From positions 1,407,950 to 1,471,949 of the forward strand of contig VXAY01005274.1 in the NCBI GenBank assembly GCA_013399855.1: a stretch of DNA of 64,000 bases, written 5' to 3'. Both the position numbers and the translations under genes were made by a program. The stretch is from Oxyruncus cristatus. Its lineage: Eukaryota; Chordata; Aves; Passeriformes; Cotingidae. The notes under the pieces are model-generated. The model searched no databases, was not told the DNA's origin, and worked only from the letters and a program-made list of their open reading frames with translations. Positions 39,101-51,763 of this stretch are shown one piece after another (positions within the stretch are counted from its first letter, which is position 1; each line of letters starts with the position of its first letter).

Positions 39101-42100
39101 CACAGTAAAGAGCTACCTGCACTTTTCCCTCCAAATTAGATACTGGGCAAGTTTCATCCAGACAATGAATGTCTTTGTTTTGGTCACCAAGTCCCGTAGG
39201 TTCTGGGTTTAAGTTAAGCCAAGTACTTCATCTTAGTGCTGTACTGTGTCACCTGTGATGGATGTGCCAAAGGCAGCATCTCACCTGTCTAGTGAGGGCT
39301 GCCCAGCTCTTCCCGAAAGCACAAATGGCCTTTGCCCAGCCTGCTGCAGACATACTCCCTTCTCAAACTGCTCCCAACCCCTCTGAAAGCATCCTGTGAA
39401 TGTGACTCCACTTGTGAGAACTGGATGGTTCAGGTTTCTGGGAGGACCCTTCTCTAAACAGGTCAGACATTTCTGCCAGGGGCTCAGAGAGTCAGGGAGC
39501 TGATGGTTGGCGCTGGGGGAAAGATGAACTCAGTACCTCATCCTTTCCCTGGGAAAAGTAAATACCATCACAGTGTTAAAAATATGTGAATTACTTGCAG
39601 ACGAGGGGTTGTTATATACCCAGAAAATGCTGCTGAAGGCAGCTGCCTGAAGAGCAGAAACTGCTCAGCACCCTGCTGCCAATTGCCCTTTCCTTCTGCT
39701 GGTGATGGGAAGAATGGACTCCAGTCCTCCCACTGTAGCCTGTGGCTGGAGACACAGAAATATATGTTTGTAATGCCAATTTTGCTGAGGAAATGCTCAG
39801 CTGGTATTTGAGAAGGGGCTACAGTGGTGCCAATGTTTCCTAAGCGTAGTCAATATAGGGTGCTCTGTGAGATGGTGGGGAGGGAGTGATTCAAAATACA
39901 GTGTTTGAGTCAGTCTCAGTCTCTGTAGTGATTTGCAGCAGTGCAGTAACTCAGTCTGCAGCAGCAGCACTGAACTGCATTGGCTGGTCACAGCTCCTTC
40001 AGCTGGGGTGACAGCCAGAGAGAAGCCCAGGTAATAAAAGTGCTGAAGGACAGGCTCATTTCTTTTGCCTCATTTGAGTGGTTGAGTGCAGCTGTCCTTC
40101 GTGTCTTGCTGGCTTCAAGCAGTAAGGAGTATCTGCAAAGTCACCTTGAGCTACTGCTGAGCTCCCAAAATTTGGCCACACACTTTCTGTTATGCTGACA
40201 GTTGATGTGTGCAGCAGACCAAGGACTGAGGATACATTACAACTTGGCCAGTCCATCTAAGCCATGAAGGGAGATGTTACTCTAAATCTGAGATGGATTT
40301 TGCTGCATTTAGTTTTAGTCCCTGCAAATAGGTATATGTTGATTATCACAAGTGATAGATTTGTAGCCATGAATCCCACAAAAGCACACAGATCTTTCTT
40401 TCTTAAAAATGCTTTTGTTGGAAACCCTGTTTTGCAGTATTTTTATCGTTTAAGAGTAGAAACACCGAGGTTGTGAACCTGTGTGTGGAATCTGAATCCC
40501 AGCTAGGCACAGAGCAGCCTCCAGCACCGGAGAGTGAGCCTAATTGCCTGGAAGTGTCCATGGAATTTCTTTGTGGAGCTGGCATATGCAGGAAAGGCTA
40601 CATCAGGAAAACACAGGATGTGCTTGGTCAGGAAAGAACATCCCCAGCTGGTTGGGGGAAGTGATTGTCCTGCTCTGCTCTGGTGAGGCCTCACCTTGAA
40701 CCTGGTGTGCACCACAATATAAAAAATACCTAAAGCTCTTAGAGAGCATCCAAAGGAGGGACACAAAGATGGTGAATGATCTGGAGTGGCTGAGGTCACT
40801 TGGCTCGTTCAGCTGGAGGAGACCGAGGTCAGACCTCACAATGGTCTTTAACATCCTCCCAAGAGCAGCAGAGGGGCAGCTCTGATCTTTGCTCTCTGTG
40901 ACCAGTGACAGGACCCGAGGGAACAGCTGAAGCTGTCTCAGGGGTGGGTTAGGCTGGATATTAGGAAAAGGTTCTTCCCCCAGAGGGTGGCTGGGCACTG
41001 ACCAGGCTCCCCAGGGCAGGGGTCACAGCCCCAAGGCTGACAGAGCTCAAGGAGTGTTTGGACAACACTCTCAGGGACATGGTGAGATTGTTGGGGTGTC
41101 CTGTGCAGGACCAGGAGTTGTACTTGATGATCCTTGTGGGTCTCTTCCAACTCAGCATATTCTGTGATTCTATGGTCTGTACCCATGGAGATGTGGCCAG
41201 TAAAGCATCTTTGTGTGCTGCTGACCATGGTGGTTTCCATGGCTCTTTGAACACTCTGTGGAAGCATTAAAATGTTGCCTTGAGGTTGATCCATACAAAG
41301 ATAATACACTGCTACAAAGACACTTGTATTGAATGGGATAATCCAAATCCATAGCATGGTCCTGAACAGCTTTCTACTGCAGCCACCTACAAACAGTGCT
41401 CTCAAGAACTAATTCCTGGTAATGGTATGAAATCACACAGCCTTGCTTATCTGCACCATTTATTTGGTTATCCAGCCACCTAATGACAACAGAATCACCA
41501 CAAATAATAGTGCACAAGTATAATGAGAACCACGAGGTGATACAGCCCACAGTTTGGAAAACAACTGCAGTCAGATTTTCTTACGTTCATGTTAATTCTT
41601 AGCACTTTCTTTTTAAATTTGCATCTGCTACAGAACTGATTTGAATAGAAGGGATGCAGGGGAGGTTAAGACACTTGGCAGGTTCTCATTATTAAAGATA
41701 ATTTTTAACAATATTAAACTTTTCCTTTTCATCTCAGCTCTGACATTTGTTCTTCGTCTCTCCTTTTCTTCTCGTTATACATGAACCAAAAATTTTGTTT
41801 GTATCTGTCATACGCTGGTCCTTTAATTTGGTTTATGCTGTAGGAATACACAAGATGGAAAAGTTTCACTTACTGTAATAATAGCTATAAAATAGCTATA
41901 AAATATATTTTATAGATATGTTAATAACATACTTGACAAGTTGCTGCCAAGTAGAGCTTTGCATTGCCTCAGAAAACAGTATTTCTTTTCCCTCCTATTT
42001 TGAGTAGCTGTCTCATTCCATATAGAGCACAGCCATTGGTATGTCTGTAGAAGACTGAGCTCACAGGACAAATAAATGGACATGCACACTGATTAAAAGA

Positions 42101-42240
42101 TACACCTCCAGACTTGCTCCAAAAATTAAAAAGTGGTGAAGAAAGTAGGATTTTCTTTTCAATTTATGGATTAAGAAAAACTTGTTTGCAAACTGCAGTT
42201 TCAGCAATAAAAAAAATAATTAAAAACATCTTTTATATGA
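36111..42240. other. Intergenic region between SLC26A2 and TRIM-A
   Basis: No exon recognised on either strand. It contains AT-rich sequence, short homopolymers, an AT-rich imperfect repeat at 41876-41930 ('tagctataaaa' units) and one CR1 copy (40650-41178). In particular I saw no sequence coding for GAF or HD phosphodiesterase motifs, which would mark PDE6A. Confidence 0.55.
40650..41178 (+). repeat. CR1 LINE 3' end
   Basis: Sense CR1: 'ctctgctctggtgaggcctc', 'ttcagctggaggagaccgag', 'taggctggatattaggaaaa', 'acactctcagggacatggtg', ending with 'tattctgtgattctatgg', the typical CR1 3' edge. Broken, no coding function. Confidence 0.93.
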
Positions 42241-42253
42241 CTTCTAAATAACA

Positions 42254-42259
42254 TTTATT
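42254..42259 (-). terminator. Candidate poly(A) signal for TRIM-A
   Basis: TTTATT on the plus strand reads AATAAA on the minus strand, about 750 bases beyond the TAA at 43007-43009. Its position fits a transcript ending soon after that stop, which supports a short C-terminus without a SPRY domain. Confidence 0.35.
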
Positions 42260-43006
42260 CAAAAAAGCCGGTGGAAAAGATGCACCACCGTGCCCAGCAG
42301 AAATGCATTTGAGCATTGTACTAGCGCTGTCTTAAGAGAAATACTGTTCACACATTTCATATCTCCAGCAGCATTTGGATTTGTCTGGGAATCCATTCAG
42401 GCACTGGGCTTGCTCCAGCATCTGCTCAGTTGGTGGGAACCCCTCTGTAGTCTTTGCTTGGAACAGGCTCAGACTTCAGTGAGTGCTGAAGCAAACCCAG
42501 TGTCTCCCTCAGGCTGAAGATAAATGATTTCTCTGCTGAGTTCCCAGAGATTTCTGCCCAGTGCAGATTTTGAGAGCTGTGCCCTGAGGCTGCACGTCTG
42601 CTGGTTCACCTCTGGCAAGGAGAGGAGATGCATGCAACAAAATGCTGTTCACATTTTTGGGTGAGAGATTTTGTCTGCAAGACTCAACAGTGCCAAGCCG
42701 GAGTCCTGAGGAATAAACAGTATTTTTTAACACTTAGGAATTTGAAGAGGTACCAATAGCCGAAGCCCCACTGTAAAGAAAGGATGTTGAATGTTAGTAC
42801 CTCATGAAACACAAATCACATCTTGTTAACAGTGAAATAAGAGATGTGAATAGACCTGACTCTCCTCTTTTGAGAGCAAGGACAGCCTTCCAGACTCTGC
42901 TTGGCTCTCCTTGAAACTGAAGCAGAGAAGCACAGGCCATAGGGTCCTCAAATAAAAAACTGCTGGAGACATTTCTCAGGAACATTTTTTAAGTAAAGAA
43001 AAGGAT

Positions 43007-46000
43007 TTACCTGTTCAACTTAATTTGGTTGGTGAGTTCACCTAAAAAAAAAAAAAAAATATGGAGAAGAACGTTTAACAAAGCTGGCAACAAATTCAGG
43101 TTTAGGGTTTGGGACTGTATCCCTGGACCTCATGGTCAGAGATAAATTAGGTGGGGATAGGGGTGGGCAAATGAAGAGAACATTTCTTGAAAGCATGACT
43201 GAGGACCCAAAGACATGGGAAGTTGGTGGGAGCAGGAAACCACATCAGACAGAGGAGAAACTGGCCTTGCACTGCTTAGGAACAGACTTCTTCCTCATTA
43301 TCCGCAGAAAAAATCTTTCTGCCCCCTTTCCCCTCCCCTCTCCAACACTCCCAAGATCCCACACGAACCCACATCAGCCCCTCAAGGCCGTGTAGACGCC
43401 CTGGTTAAAGCAGATGTTGGTCAGTGGCCATCAGCCAGGCCTGCTGGGTCCCACGGATCCCTGTTTTGCAGCGGGTCAGCGGCGCAAGGCCGCGGGTCGG
43501 GGCAGCTCACCTTGCAGTAACTGCAGGATACAGTCCAGTTCCTTCAGGGAGTCCCCTATCAAGCCTTGGTAGCGGCGAATCCTGCTGTCAGTCACCTGCA
43601 CCACCACCACATCTATCCTGTCAGTGTTCGACTTCTGCCTCGCAATCCTAGGGCACAGACAGTCATTTCACCAAGGGAAACCATTCAGCACTAAAAGCTA
43701 ACAGACTTCTTCACTAGGATTCTTCGGAGGATCCTACGAAGACGAGGGTGCTTTGGCAACATGAAGTACTGGGTAAACAGTTGTTATATAACAATTGTTA
43801 TATATTGTTACTTGTTTGGCGATGCCTTTTGCTTACCAAAGCTGGATGGTAACTGTCAAACGCTGAAAGGGAGAAAAGGGGAGGCATTTTGATGATACCC
43901 GTGTGTGAACAGTGCTTTGGCTTGATGCTGTCGTAGCACAACCGCTGCCGTGACAGAACAAAAATGCCAAACGTACTAAATGGTGTCCAGGCTCCTGGAA
44001 AATGATTTTGATCCCACAGGCTAGAATTTGACGTGCAGCACAGCTGTAAGTAACAGATTGCACTGCTGTGAGCACAGCCCCAAGGTACGCAATGATTCCA
44101 ATCCAAGTTTAAACTCAGCTTTAATCTGTTCAAGTTACAGAGATGACATCTTAACATCCAGGTAGATGTTTGAGCCAGCCCTTCATGCAGCTGGGGCCTT
44201 CTGTGCTGCTGCAAAGCCTCTTGTGGATCTCTAACTTACTGTTACTGGGGATTTGCACCACCGTATTACAGCTGACACCCAGGAGTCGCTTAGGAAGTGA
44301 GAAGTTATAAATTAAACATATCACTTGCAAGAGAAGCAATAATAGATCTTTCCAGCTACTAAGCTTGTCCATAAACCAAAAACTTTGTGGGAAACGAGCC
44401 AGTTACCTCTGCAGCCAAAGGCTGTTCACAGGGACTCATCTGAAGGAGGGTCACCAACGCACATCCAAGAGAGCGCTGCTCTAAACTGAACCCTATGGCC
44501 TTCATCTCAGGTACAAACATTTTTCTGGCAATAAATGCCAGTGGTTTTCATCAGAATCCAGCAAGGAAACCGAAATTTAAAGGGACCACTGGAGCAGCAG
44601 GCAGGTATCCCTCCATCCTTGTTAATTGTGTGGATGTGGTGCCCTCTGTCTCACTGGAACAGGGAGCAGCTCTGCAGCACAGGGTGGCAGGACTGAGGGG
44701 CACAGGCAGTGGGGTCTAATTCCAGTTGTCAATGCCATATTTTTTCAAAGAAGAAAACAAGTGTTTACAGGTGGAACATACCTGTCTGTGGCCAGTTGAA
44801 ATTCCTACAAAGAGGATTGTCAAAAAAAATTAAAAAAAAAAAAAAAAAGGAAAACAAATTGTTAGTGTGATTATCAGAAAGGGCAGCTGACTGAGAAATA
44901 GGCATTTCCATGAAGAAAAAGGGAATATCACTGTTTACCTTGAAGAAGAGGAAAATATCTTGTTGCTCTCTCATCTTCTGCAAAAGCTGAAGATTCTGCT
45001 CAACCTCCTCTCTCCTCTGTTCCATTTCCTTCTTCACTTTTTTAATTTCTGCCAGTTGTTTTTTCTCATTAGATTCAATATCACTCAGGATCTTCTTCTC
45101 TTTCTGAATCAACTCTGTCTTTACCTGGTCAAACAGTTCTTGTAGCTGAGAAGTCACTGTCTTTGTATTGGTCTAAATGAAGAGATGAAGAAAATGGGGC
45201 ACTAGCTCAGGAACCCCACACTTCAGCTTAGTGCCTCTCCTTTTCAATTTGGATTGTATCCTTTGCACTGGCTTTAGAAGCAAGCAGACAATAAGCATTT
45301 GCTTATAATACCTGATTAAACAGAGGCTTATGAAAATTAATCTTGATATAGTAAAAAAATCAGATAAAATTCAGCTACCAATGTGAGTGAGAACTGTATC
45401 TGTACACACTGAAAACCCCACATGTAGATGCAAGTCTTTTCCTTTTTTTTAATGGGTAGAAAACTTTAAAAATATATAATGATATATACAATCTGTGGTC
45501 TGCCAGTCCTGTAACCTGTGCAACCACAATAAAGGGTGGAATCCCCCCAGCTGGTTCCTCCTGTGGAACTATGCTGGGAGGCTGTGAGAAAGCCTGGCTT
45601 CTGGCAGTTTCTTACACCACTGTTTTCCCTGTTTTGGACTATATCCCTTTCTATTCATCTGCTTTTAACAGCATAGTTGCCATCACTTATGGCTGGGAAA
45701 CTGTGCAGGAAAGATGCTCTGAATGAGTAGTGATCTGGGTACCAACCTTGAGCTGATTCTCTGTTTTCTGAAGATCTTCCAGGGCCGTAACTAAGGCACT
45801 TTCAGATTGCTGCAGCCGTGTCACCGTGTTCAAGAGCTTAGCCTGGCAGAAGGAAAGACAGCGCTGAACTTCACAGCAGGGACAGCTTTAAACCAGACTG
45901 GCAGCTTGTGGAGCTGAAATGGCACCGGCTTCTTCTGCCTTCCCTCTTTCACCAGTGAGTCCTGTTATAAACTGTGTTCACTTGCCTCCTTGTAAAGATG

Positions 46001-48491
46001 GGGAATAACAGAAAACTGTTTAATTTTTATATATGTGTGACTTCGTGGTAGGTTAATTAATAACTTTCCCTTTGAGTAAGTAAATTTCATTTTAAATCAA
46101 TAAATCTCACTTTATCTATTAAAGCTTCACAGAATCTTCACATGTGTCTTAATGTGGTCCAAATCCTTAGTTTTCATCTGTCAGCAGCTGTGGGATCTGA
46201 GGATAAGGTAATAAGCAATTATCTTTTCTGAAAATCAGCAAAACAGCAGTACTTACTCACCCAGCTGTTTATTTTAAGGGATACCATGATCGTTGAGTGC
46301 TGTGGAACTGCACAATAGCACAGTTCAAAGGACACAGTAAACCTTGTTCTTTGGGGATTAGACAGTCTCTGAATGGCTTTGGTTGCTTCCAGCAGTGTTT
46401 TCACACCTTGAGCACCCATGAATGGCCATGACAGACACACCTCCTAGAATTCCATTTTTTAAAATAAAAATCATGCCAGAAATTTTAGGCTTTCCATGAG
46501 ATAGTTGTCACAGCTGTCACAGATGTTTTAATTTTTGAAACATTAAAAGACAAATAATCAAATTTGATCAAGGTTCCTCTCACCAAAACACTTTTACAAT
46601 TCCTCCTGAACAGCTGCATTCCCGATTTCACTAGCTATCCTGGGGAGTTTTAAAAACAACCACCCAAGAGGAATATGCAGCAGAGATCTCAGTTAACCCA
46701 CAGGGATGGCTCCCCTCTAATCAGGGCAGTGTTGCTCCTTTATCAGCTCCAGGGATGAAGGAAACAGCCACTGTCTCCCACATCCCACTTGTGCTTGGCA
46801 GCTCTGAATTTTTTATATGTAACGCGAGGGAGGAAATTTGTGATAACTGCAAACGATGCTTCCTGAGGAGGCTGTGACCTGTCCTGTTTCTGGAGCATTT
46901 CAAGGACAGCAGCTGGACTCAGAAGCAGGAACGTGGAGGCCCCACGTCCCTGTATCTGCTGGGCCACTGGCTCAGCAAAATTTATGGCAGAGGGAGGAAC
47001 TGCAAAATCACATAATCAATTAGGCTGGAAAAGACCTCCAAGATTATCAAGTCCAACCTGTGACCCATCCCCACCTTGTCAACCAGACCAGAGCACTGAG
47101 TGCCACATCCAGTCATTTCTTGAACACCTCCAGGAATGGTGACTCCACCACCTCCCTGGGCAGCCCCTTCCAATGTTCAATCACCCTTTCTGTGAAGAAA
47201 TTCCTCCTAATATCCAACCTGAATCTCCTCTGGCACAGCTTGAGACTGTGTCTTCTCATCCTGTCCCTTGTTCCCTGGAAGCAGAGCCCTACTCCCACCA
47301 TGCTACAAGGAGGGAGCCCAAGGGGAGGGCTTCAAGTGGGAAAACCTGTTTCCCCCACCCAAAGTTCAGTAATAGTGGAATCTCTGAGGCTTTGTGGAGG
47401 AAGAGATTTTCTAATCCCTAAAGGAATACTTCTTAATCCCAGCCAGTAACACCCCAGTGAGAGGCTGGCAGTTCCCTGGGGCTGCACCTCAGCATGGACA
47501 GCGGGGCCCTGGGCTGCCTCTCACTCACTCTCCCATCTCAGCACATGCTGAAGGATTTACCCACCCTTGTCCTGGTCAGCCCCAAACACCTTTCTCTGCT
47601 CTTCTCCCTCTGCTTAGCCAGCCAGGCTCCTCTGGCAACACAAATGAGGAAAGGAAAAGCAAATTCCAGCACAATGCACCAGTCCCTGCTGGGGCACATA
47701 TGGAATGCCTGGAACTGCTGCCTGCCTGCCCCTACCCCCCCCACCCCAATCCCATTCCCTGGTGAAAGCCTCACTGCCCCTCCTGTGGCTTCCTCCCTTC
47801 CTCCGGGTCAGGGGCTCGGAGCAAACCCCGTAGGAGCCATGGGGAAAGTGGGGAAAGCAGAGCTCCTTACCAGCTGCTCGTCATGTCCCTCCTTCAGGGT
47901 GATGACCTTGTGGTTCATGTGGGCCCCCCTAATGAAGCAGAGCATGCAGATGTACTGCCCCTCCCCGCAGCAGTAGCATTCCAGCATCCTGCCGTGCTCC
48001 AGGCACCTCCTCTCCTCCACCCTACTGCCTGCTCCCACCTGCACCAGGATGTGCTCGTGGTAGGAAGCCTTGGAGTTGTGTCTGTTCAGATGGGCCTGGC
48101 ACAAGGACGCATCGCAGATCAGGCAGGTTTTCACCGCTGGCTGGGTCTCATCCAGGCAGTACTCACAGGGCACCACCTCTGTCCCCCACTCTTCAGAGCC
48201 CTTGCCCTGTTTTTCTTTGGAAGTCTTGGCCTGAAATGCCTTCACGATGTTGCACAGGTGGAAATTCTTCTGCAGCTGCACGTTGGGCCCCAGGTGGAGC
48301 CTGCACATGGGGCAGGTTAAAGGAGCCTGGGATTGATGCTGGGCTGTGAGCACCTTCTGGATGCACTGCTGGCAGAAGCTGTGACGGCAGCTCAGCGACA
48401 CTGGGTCATTGTACAAGCACAGGCAGATGGAACAGATGAGCTCGGCCTCCAGGCTGGCACCCCGTTCAAATTGTTCACTAGCTTTTTCCAT
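43007..48491 (-). CDS. TRIM-A: RING-B-box-coiled-coil ubiquitin ligase (TRIM25-like class)
   Basis: Six exons were read by eye: 48491-47871 (207 codons), 45842-45747 (96 nt), 45172-44939 (234 nt), 44804-44782 (23 nt), 43647-43511 (137 nt), and 43041 onward, which ends at a TAA (43009-43007) after [11 protein letters not shown]. Phases agree throughout. The 96/234/23 sizes are the usual TRIM series. Total about 381 residues. RING at 20-63 has all eight ligands (CSIC, CRH, CQQC, CPMC). B-box 1 (about 109-150, CEYC...CQAH) and B-box 2 (about 160-200, CLEH...CMLC) follow, then a long coiled coil. TRIM proteins of this kind are cytosolic E3 ligases, often in antiviral signalling; target unknown. 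No PRY/SPRY domain is visible downstream. The last exon could instead splice on at the same GTAAAT, so the C-terminus is uncertain. An ISRE-like site lies just upstream. I cannot assign an orthologue. Confidence 0.85.
47005..47300 (-). repeat. CR1 LINE 3' fragment in TRIM-A intron 1
   Basis: Antisense CR1: 'aggctggaaaagacctccaa', 'accttgtcaaccagaccaga', 'tgtgaagaaattcctcctaa'. Very similar to the first third of the copy at 51926-52780 in TRIM-B, so both belong to the same subfamily. Confidence 0.92.
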
Positions 48492-48524
48492 GGCTGCAGA
48501 GATGGCTTCTAAGCCAGATTGCGA

Positions 48525-48536
48525 GAAACGAAAACT
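48525..48536 (+). promoter_or_regulatory. ISRE-like element upstream of TRIM-A
   Basis: GAAACGAAAACT differs by one base from the interferon-stimulated response element GAAANNGAAACT. It lies 34-45 bases upstream of the TRIM-A ATG, matching the placement of the IRF element upstream of TRIM-B. It would sit in the proximal promoter or the very short 5' leader. Function is inferred. Confidence 0.5.
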
Positions 48537-49850
48537 TACAAAGCGACCCAGCCCAGACGGTGCAAGTACGTCCTCTCCGCCCCCGCAGAGATGTTCCCTC
48601 TCCCGGCTCCACCCTCAGACAGTTCCTGTGCGCCCTGGCAGCCACTTGGGAAGTTTTCCCTCAGTCTCGGGCAGCACTGCTCTGGTGTGAGCTCCCACCG
48701 GGACACTGGGAGCAGGGGGTGCTGGGGCGGGCAGGAGATGGACAATTCTCTTGCAGCCTTCTGCCCCTCCCCGAAAAATTCTCCATTCCCCAACAAGGGC
48801 AGCAAATTTGAGATTAACCCTGGATGAGACTGAGCCTCGCAGGGTTAAGCCAGGAATACCCTCTGCATTGTCTACAACTCCCCAACAGTCCCAGGTACTC
48901 CCTAGGGGTAAAATAAGAACCCAAAGGAAAGTTGGACTGGGACTTAGTGAGGCACATCTACCTGCAGCCAGCAGACAGGAAAGTGGGGGTTGGTAAAAGC
49001 TCTCAGAAAGGCACTCTAGGATAGGAATAGCCCTGTACCATGTCATGAGCCTTGCTTACCCCTCTTTGTGCCTGTACCCCTGCGATGAGGCAGAGCAGCA
49101 CCCACTGCAGGTGCATTTGGGAGACCCAACTCTACCTGCATGGTTTTCCGTATCATTTTGGTGTATAAAATGAAAAAGAAAAAAACACAGCTTTCTTCCA
49201 GGACTGAACATGAATGTATTTTAGCATATGCAAACCCGTAGTGTCCCCCAAGGCCTTTCACTGTCCCTGTTGGGGTGAAGAGCTTCTGCTCGGGCTGCTT
49301 CATGCAAATACTGTCTCTGTCTGAAGGTAGCAGAACCACAGGCAGCAGGCAGGAATATCATCTCTTCCTCCCCAGCGTGTTTGGACAATCATAAAAACTT
49401 ACTAATCCAGACCACATGCAGCACAGGTGGTTTTGCTTCTGCATCGGATGCCTTCGGTTGTGCAGGATGGGCAGAGGCAAAAGCTGCTGCCTTAGAGCCA
49501 AGAACAGCATTGGTGCTGCTCAGTTTTGTTGCAGTTCATATTGTGCTCTCAACTTTAAGACAAAATAAATTGCCACTGACTTTTGCAAACTAAATAACTT
49601 TAATAACATGCTGCCAACACAGTATTTGATACAGCTGAGCAAAAATGAGCAACTTAATGGTATTTCCATCAAGGTTAACAGAACAAATAAGAGAGAAGCT
49701 CTTGCAGGAAAAGGCAGTGTGCTGTGACATACCCCACAGAGGCCATCACAGCAACCTACAGTCTGTTTTCTGATATGCCAGCTTAGCACACCCCCTGTGC
49801 AGCAACAGTCCCAATTCCTAGGCCTGGAAAAGCAACACCTTCTCCCCACA

Positions 49851-50057
49851 TCAAAATAGGAGCTTCAAAGAGCCGTCAGACACACTGATGGCAGCATGGA
49901 TGGGATGCTTCAAAGAGATGCTTACTGTCCCTATAAGCCTGAGGGTCTTAGCAGGATCTCCAGCCTTGACAGACACGTTAAAAAAAGGCAGAGTGTTTCT
50001 TCCGCGGTCCAATTCTGCATTTTCTTCTGCCCATAGCACTTGGAGGTTGTCGGCCTA
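49851..50057 (-). other. Candidate terminal exon, possibly of TRIM-B
   Basis: An acceptor (TGTACCTAG) is followed by an open frame of 67 codons beginning ADNLQVLWAEENAELDRGR and ending LKLLF and TGA. An ATTAAA signal lies about 250 bases further on (near 49598). It sits downstream of TRIM-B and upstream of TRIM-A, so TRIM-B is the likely owner. However, exon 5 of TRIM-B ends in phase 1 and this frame begins in phase 0, so a missing small exon or another acceptor would be needed. No domain recognised. Confidence 0.3.
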
Positions 50058-50206
50058 GGTACATGCAGAGGTAATCATGAGGCACTTGCAGGTAAAACTC
50101 AGCCATGATTCCAAGCTTCTAGCAGCTCTCATTGTTGGTGTTCACCTCCCAGAAGCTCTGGTCACTCTGCATGTCTGGGACGGCACTACACATATTTGAG
50201 TCCTGT

Positions 50207-50745
50207 CCTGGTTTTGGCTGGGATAGAATTCGCTCTCTTTTCAGTAGCAGGTACAGTGCTGTGTTTTGGATTCAGTACAAGAATAATGTTGATAACCCAC
50301 TGATGGATGGTTTGGCTGTTGCTGAGCAGTGCAAGGGTCCTAAGTCAAGACCTATCAGTGCCTCATGCTCTGCTAGTGAGGAGCTGCACAAGAAAGCTGG
50401 GGAGGAGCACAGCTGGGGCAGATGACTCAAACTGGCCAAAGGGATACCCCACACCATAGAACACCATGCCCAGTATATAAACAGGGGAAGGTAGGCAGAA
50501 GGGGCTGATCACTGCTCAGGAACAGTGTCTGCACATCACAGAGTGGGCAGGTGGTGAGCAGTTCTATTGTGCATCACTTATTTTGGTTGGGTCTTCTCAC
50601 TCTCTTTGCTCCTTTCTATTATTGTTACCATTAGTAGTAGTACCTTTATTATTACATTTTGCTTTGTTTCCGTTATCAAACTGCTCTTATCTCAGTCAAC
50701 AGGTTTTACAAATTTTTCAGTATTTCCCATAGAACCCAACAAAGC
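50207..50745 (+). mobile_element. Diverged solo LTR of an avian ERVL-type element
   Basis: Starts 'tgtcctggttttggctggga' and runs through 'gtacagtgctgtgttttgga', 'ggccaaagggataccccaca', a TATA box (cagtatataaacagg, about 50471) and 'aactgctcttatctcagtca'. This is the layout of common ERVL-type LTRs of Neoaves. No internal viral genes flank it, so it is a solo LTR. It is diverged and its 3' edge is blurred. It lies between TRIM-B exon 5 and the candidate exon at 49851. Confidence 0.8.
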
Positions 50746-50935
50746 TAGGACCTGGAGAGCTGAATGACGAAGGGTTAGTGCCAAAGCTAAAACCAGAATG
50801 ACCTTGATTCCAGTAACTAGATAGACGTATCCTGCTGTGAGGAGTTGAAGACATCACCACTTTAAAATACAGAGCAAGACAAAAAACACATTATGATTAA
50901 CAGATAATTGTGCATTGATGAAACCTAGACTTCCC

Positions 50936-50998
50936 AGTCCAAGTCATCCAAGTGAGTCCAAGTCATCCAAGTGAATCCAAGTCATCCAAGTCCAACCC
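50936..50998. repeat. Short tandem repeat, 20-base unit
   Basis: The unit 'gtccaagtcatccaagtga' is repeated about three times with small changes. It lies just upstream (minus-strand sense) of the LTR. It may have grown from a CR1 scrap ('aagtccaacccacc'). Confidence 0.85.
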
Positions 50999-51763
50999 AC
51001 CCAAAGCATTAAAAGCATATGTTAACTGAAACACCTTCTGCGCTCTCTTAGCTGCTCCTATGTAATTCTGAACTGGGTGGACAGCACATTTTGGGAAATG
51101 CTGCTCTTTCACAGTTTTAGCATGGTGTGTTTCTTAGTGTACCCAAGGCTGTACAGATGGTGGCCAGTTAGGTTTGCACATCACTCACTGTCACACATGC
51201 TCCAACCCCAGCTGTCTCAGTCTTGACCCACAGCTCACTGTCAGTGAGGGCTGAAGCATCATCAAGACACCACTAACAAGGGAACCCTGATTTTTTCTAT
51301 TCACTTGGACAAATGCCCCGTCATGTACAGCTCTGGGATTGTAGGCTGAGCTTCCAAAGCAGAAGTATTTGCACAGAAAGAGCAGAGTATTTATGTTGTA
51401 AACAAACACCACCTGCTGCTGCTGTGATGAGTTCTCAACTTCCCCCTTGAATCAAAGGGATGCCACAGACAGGGGAAGACTTGCTATTATCTTCTCTTAA
51501 TCCTCACGGAAAACTCCTAGAAATTCCACACCTCTTTACCCAGAGCCTGTTTTAACAGGGTGTATCCAAGGCATGCCCCAAAACACTGAAGCCAAGGGCA
51601 AGTTTCCCTTTCTGTACACATATGTGCAAATAAGCATACAAAGTTAGGAATCAACACTTCTAGGGGTACTTCGTGTACTTGGTATCTTGTATTACAACCC
51701 TTTTTTAAAGATGTTTTGTTGATTTTTCCATCTTGCTTTTGCTATAGTGAAATGATCACTTAC

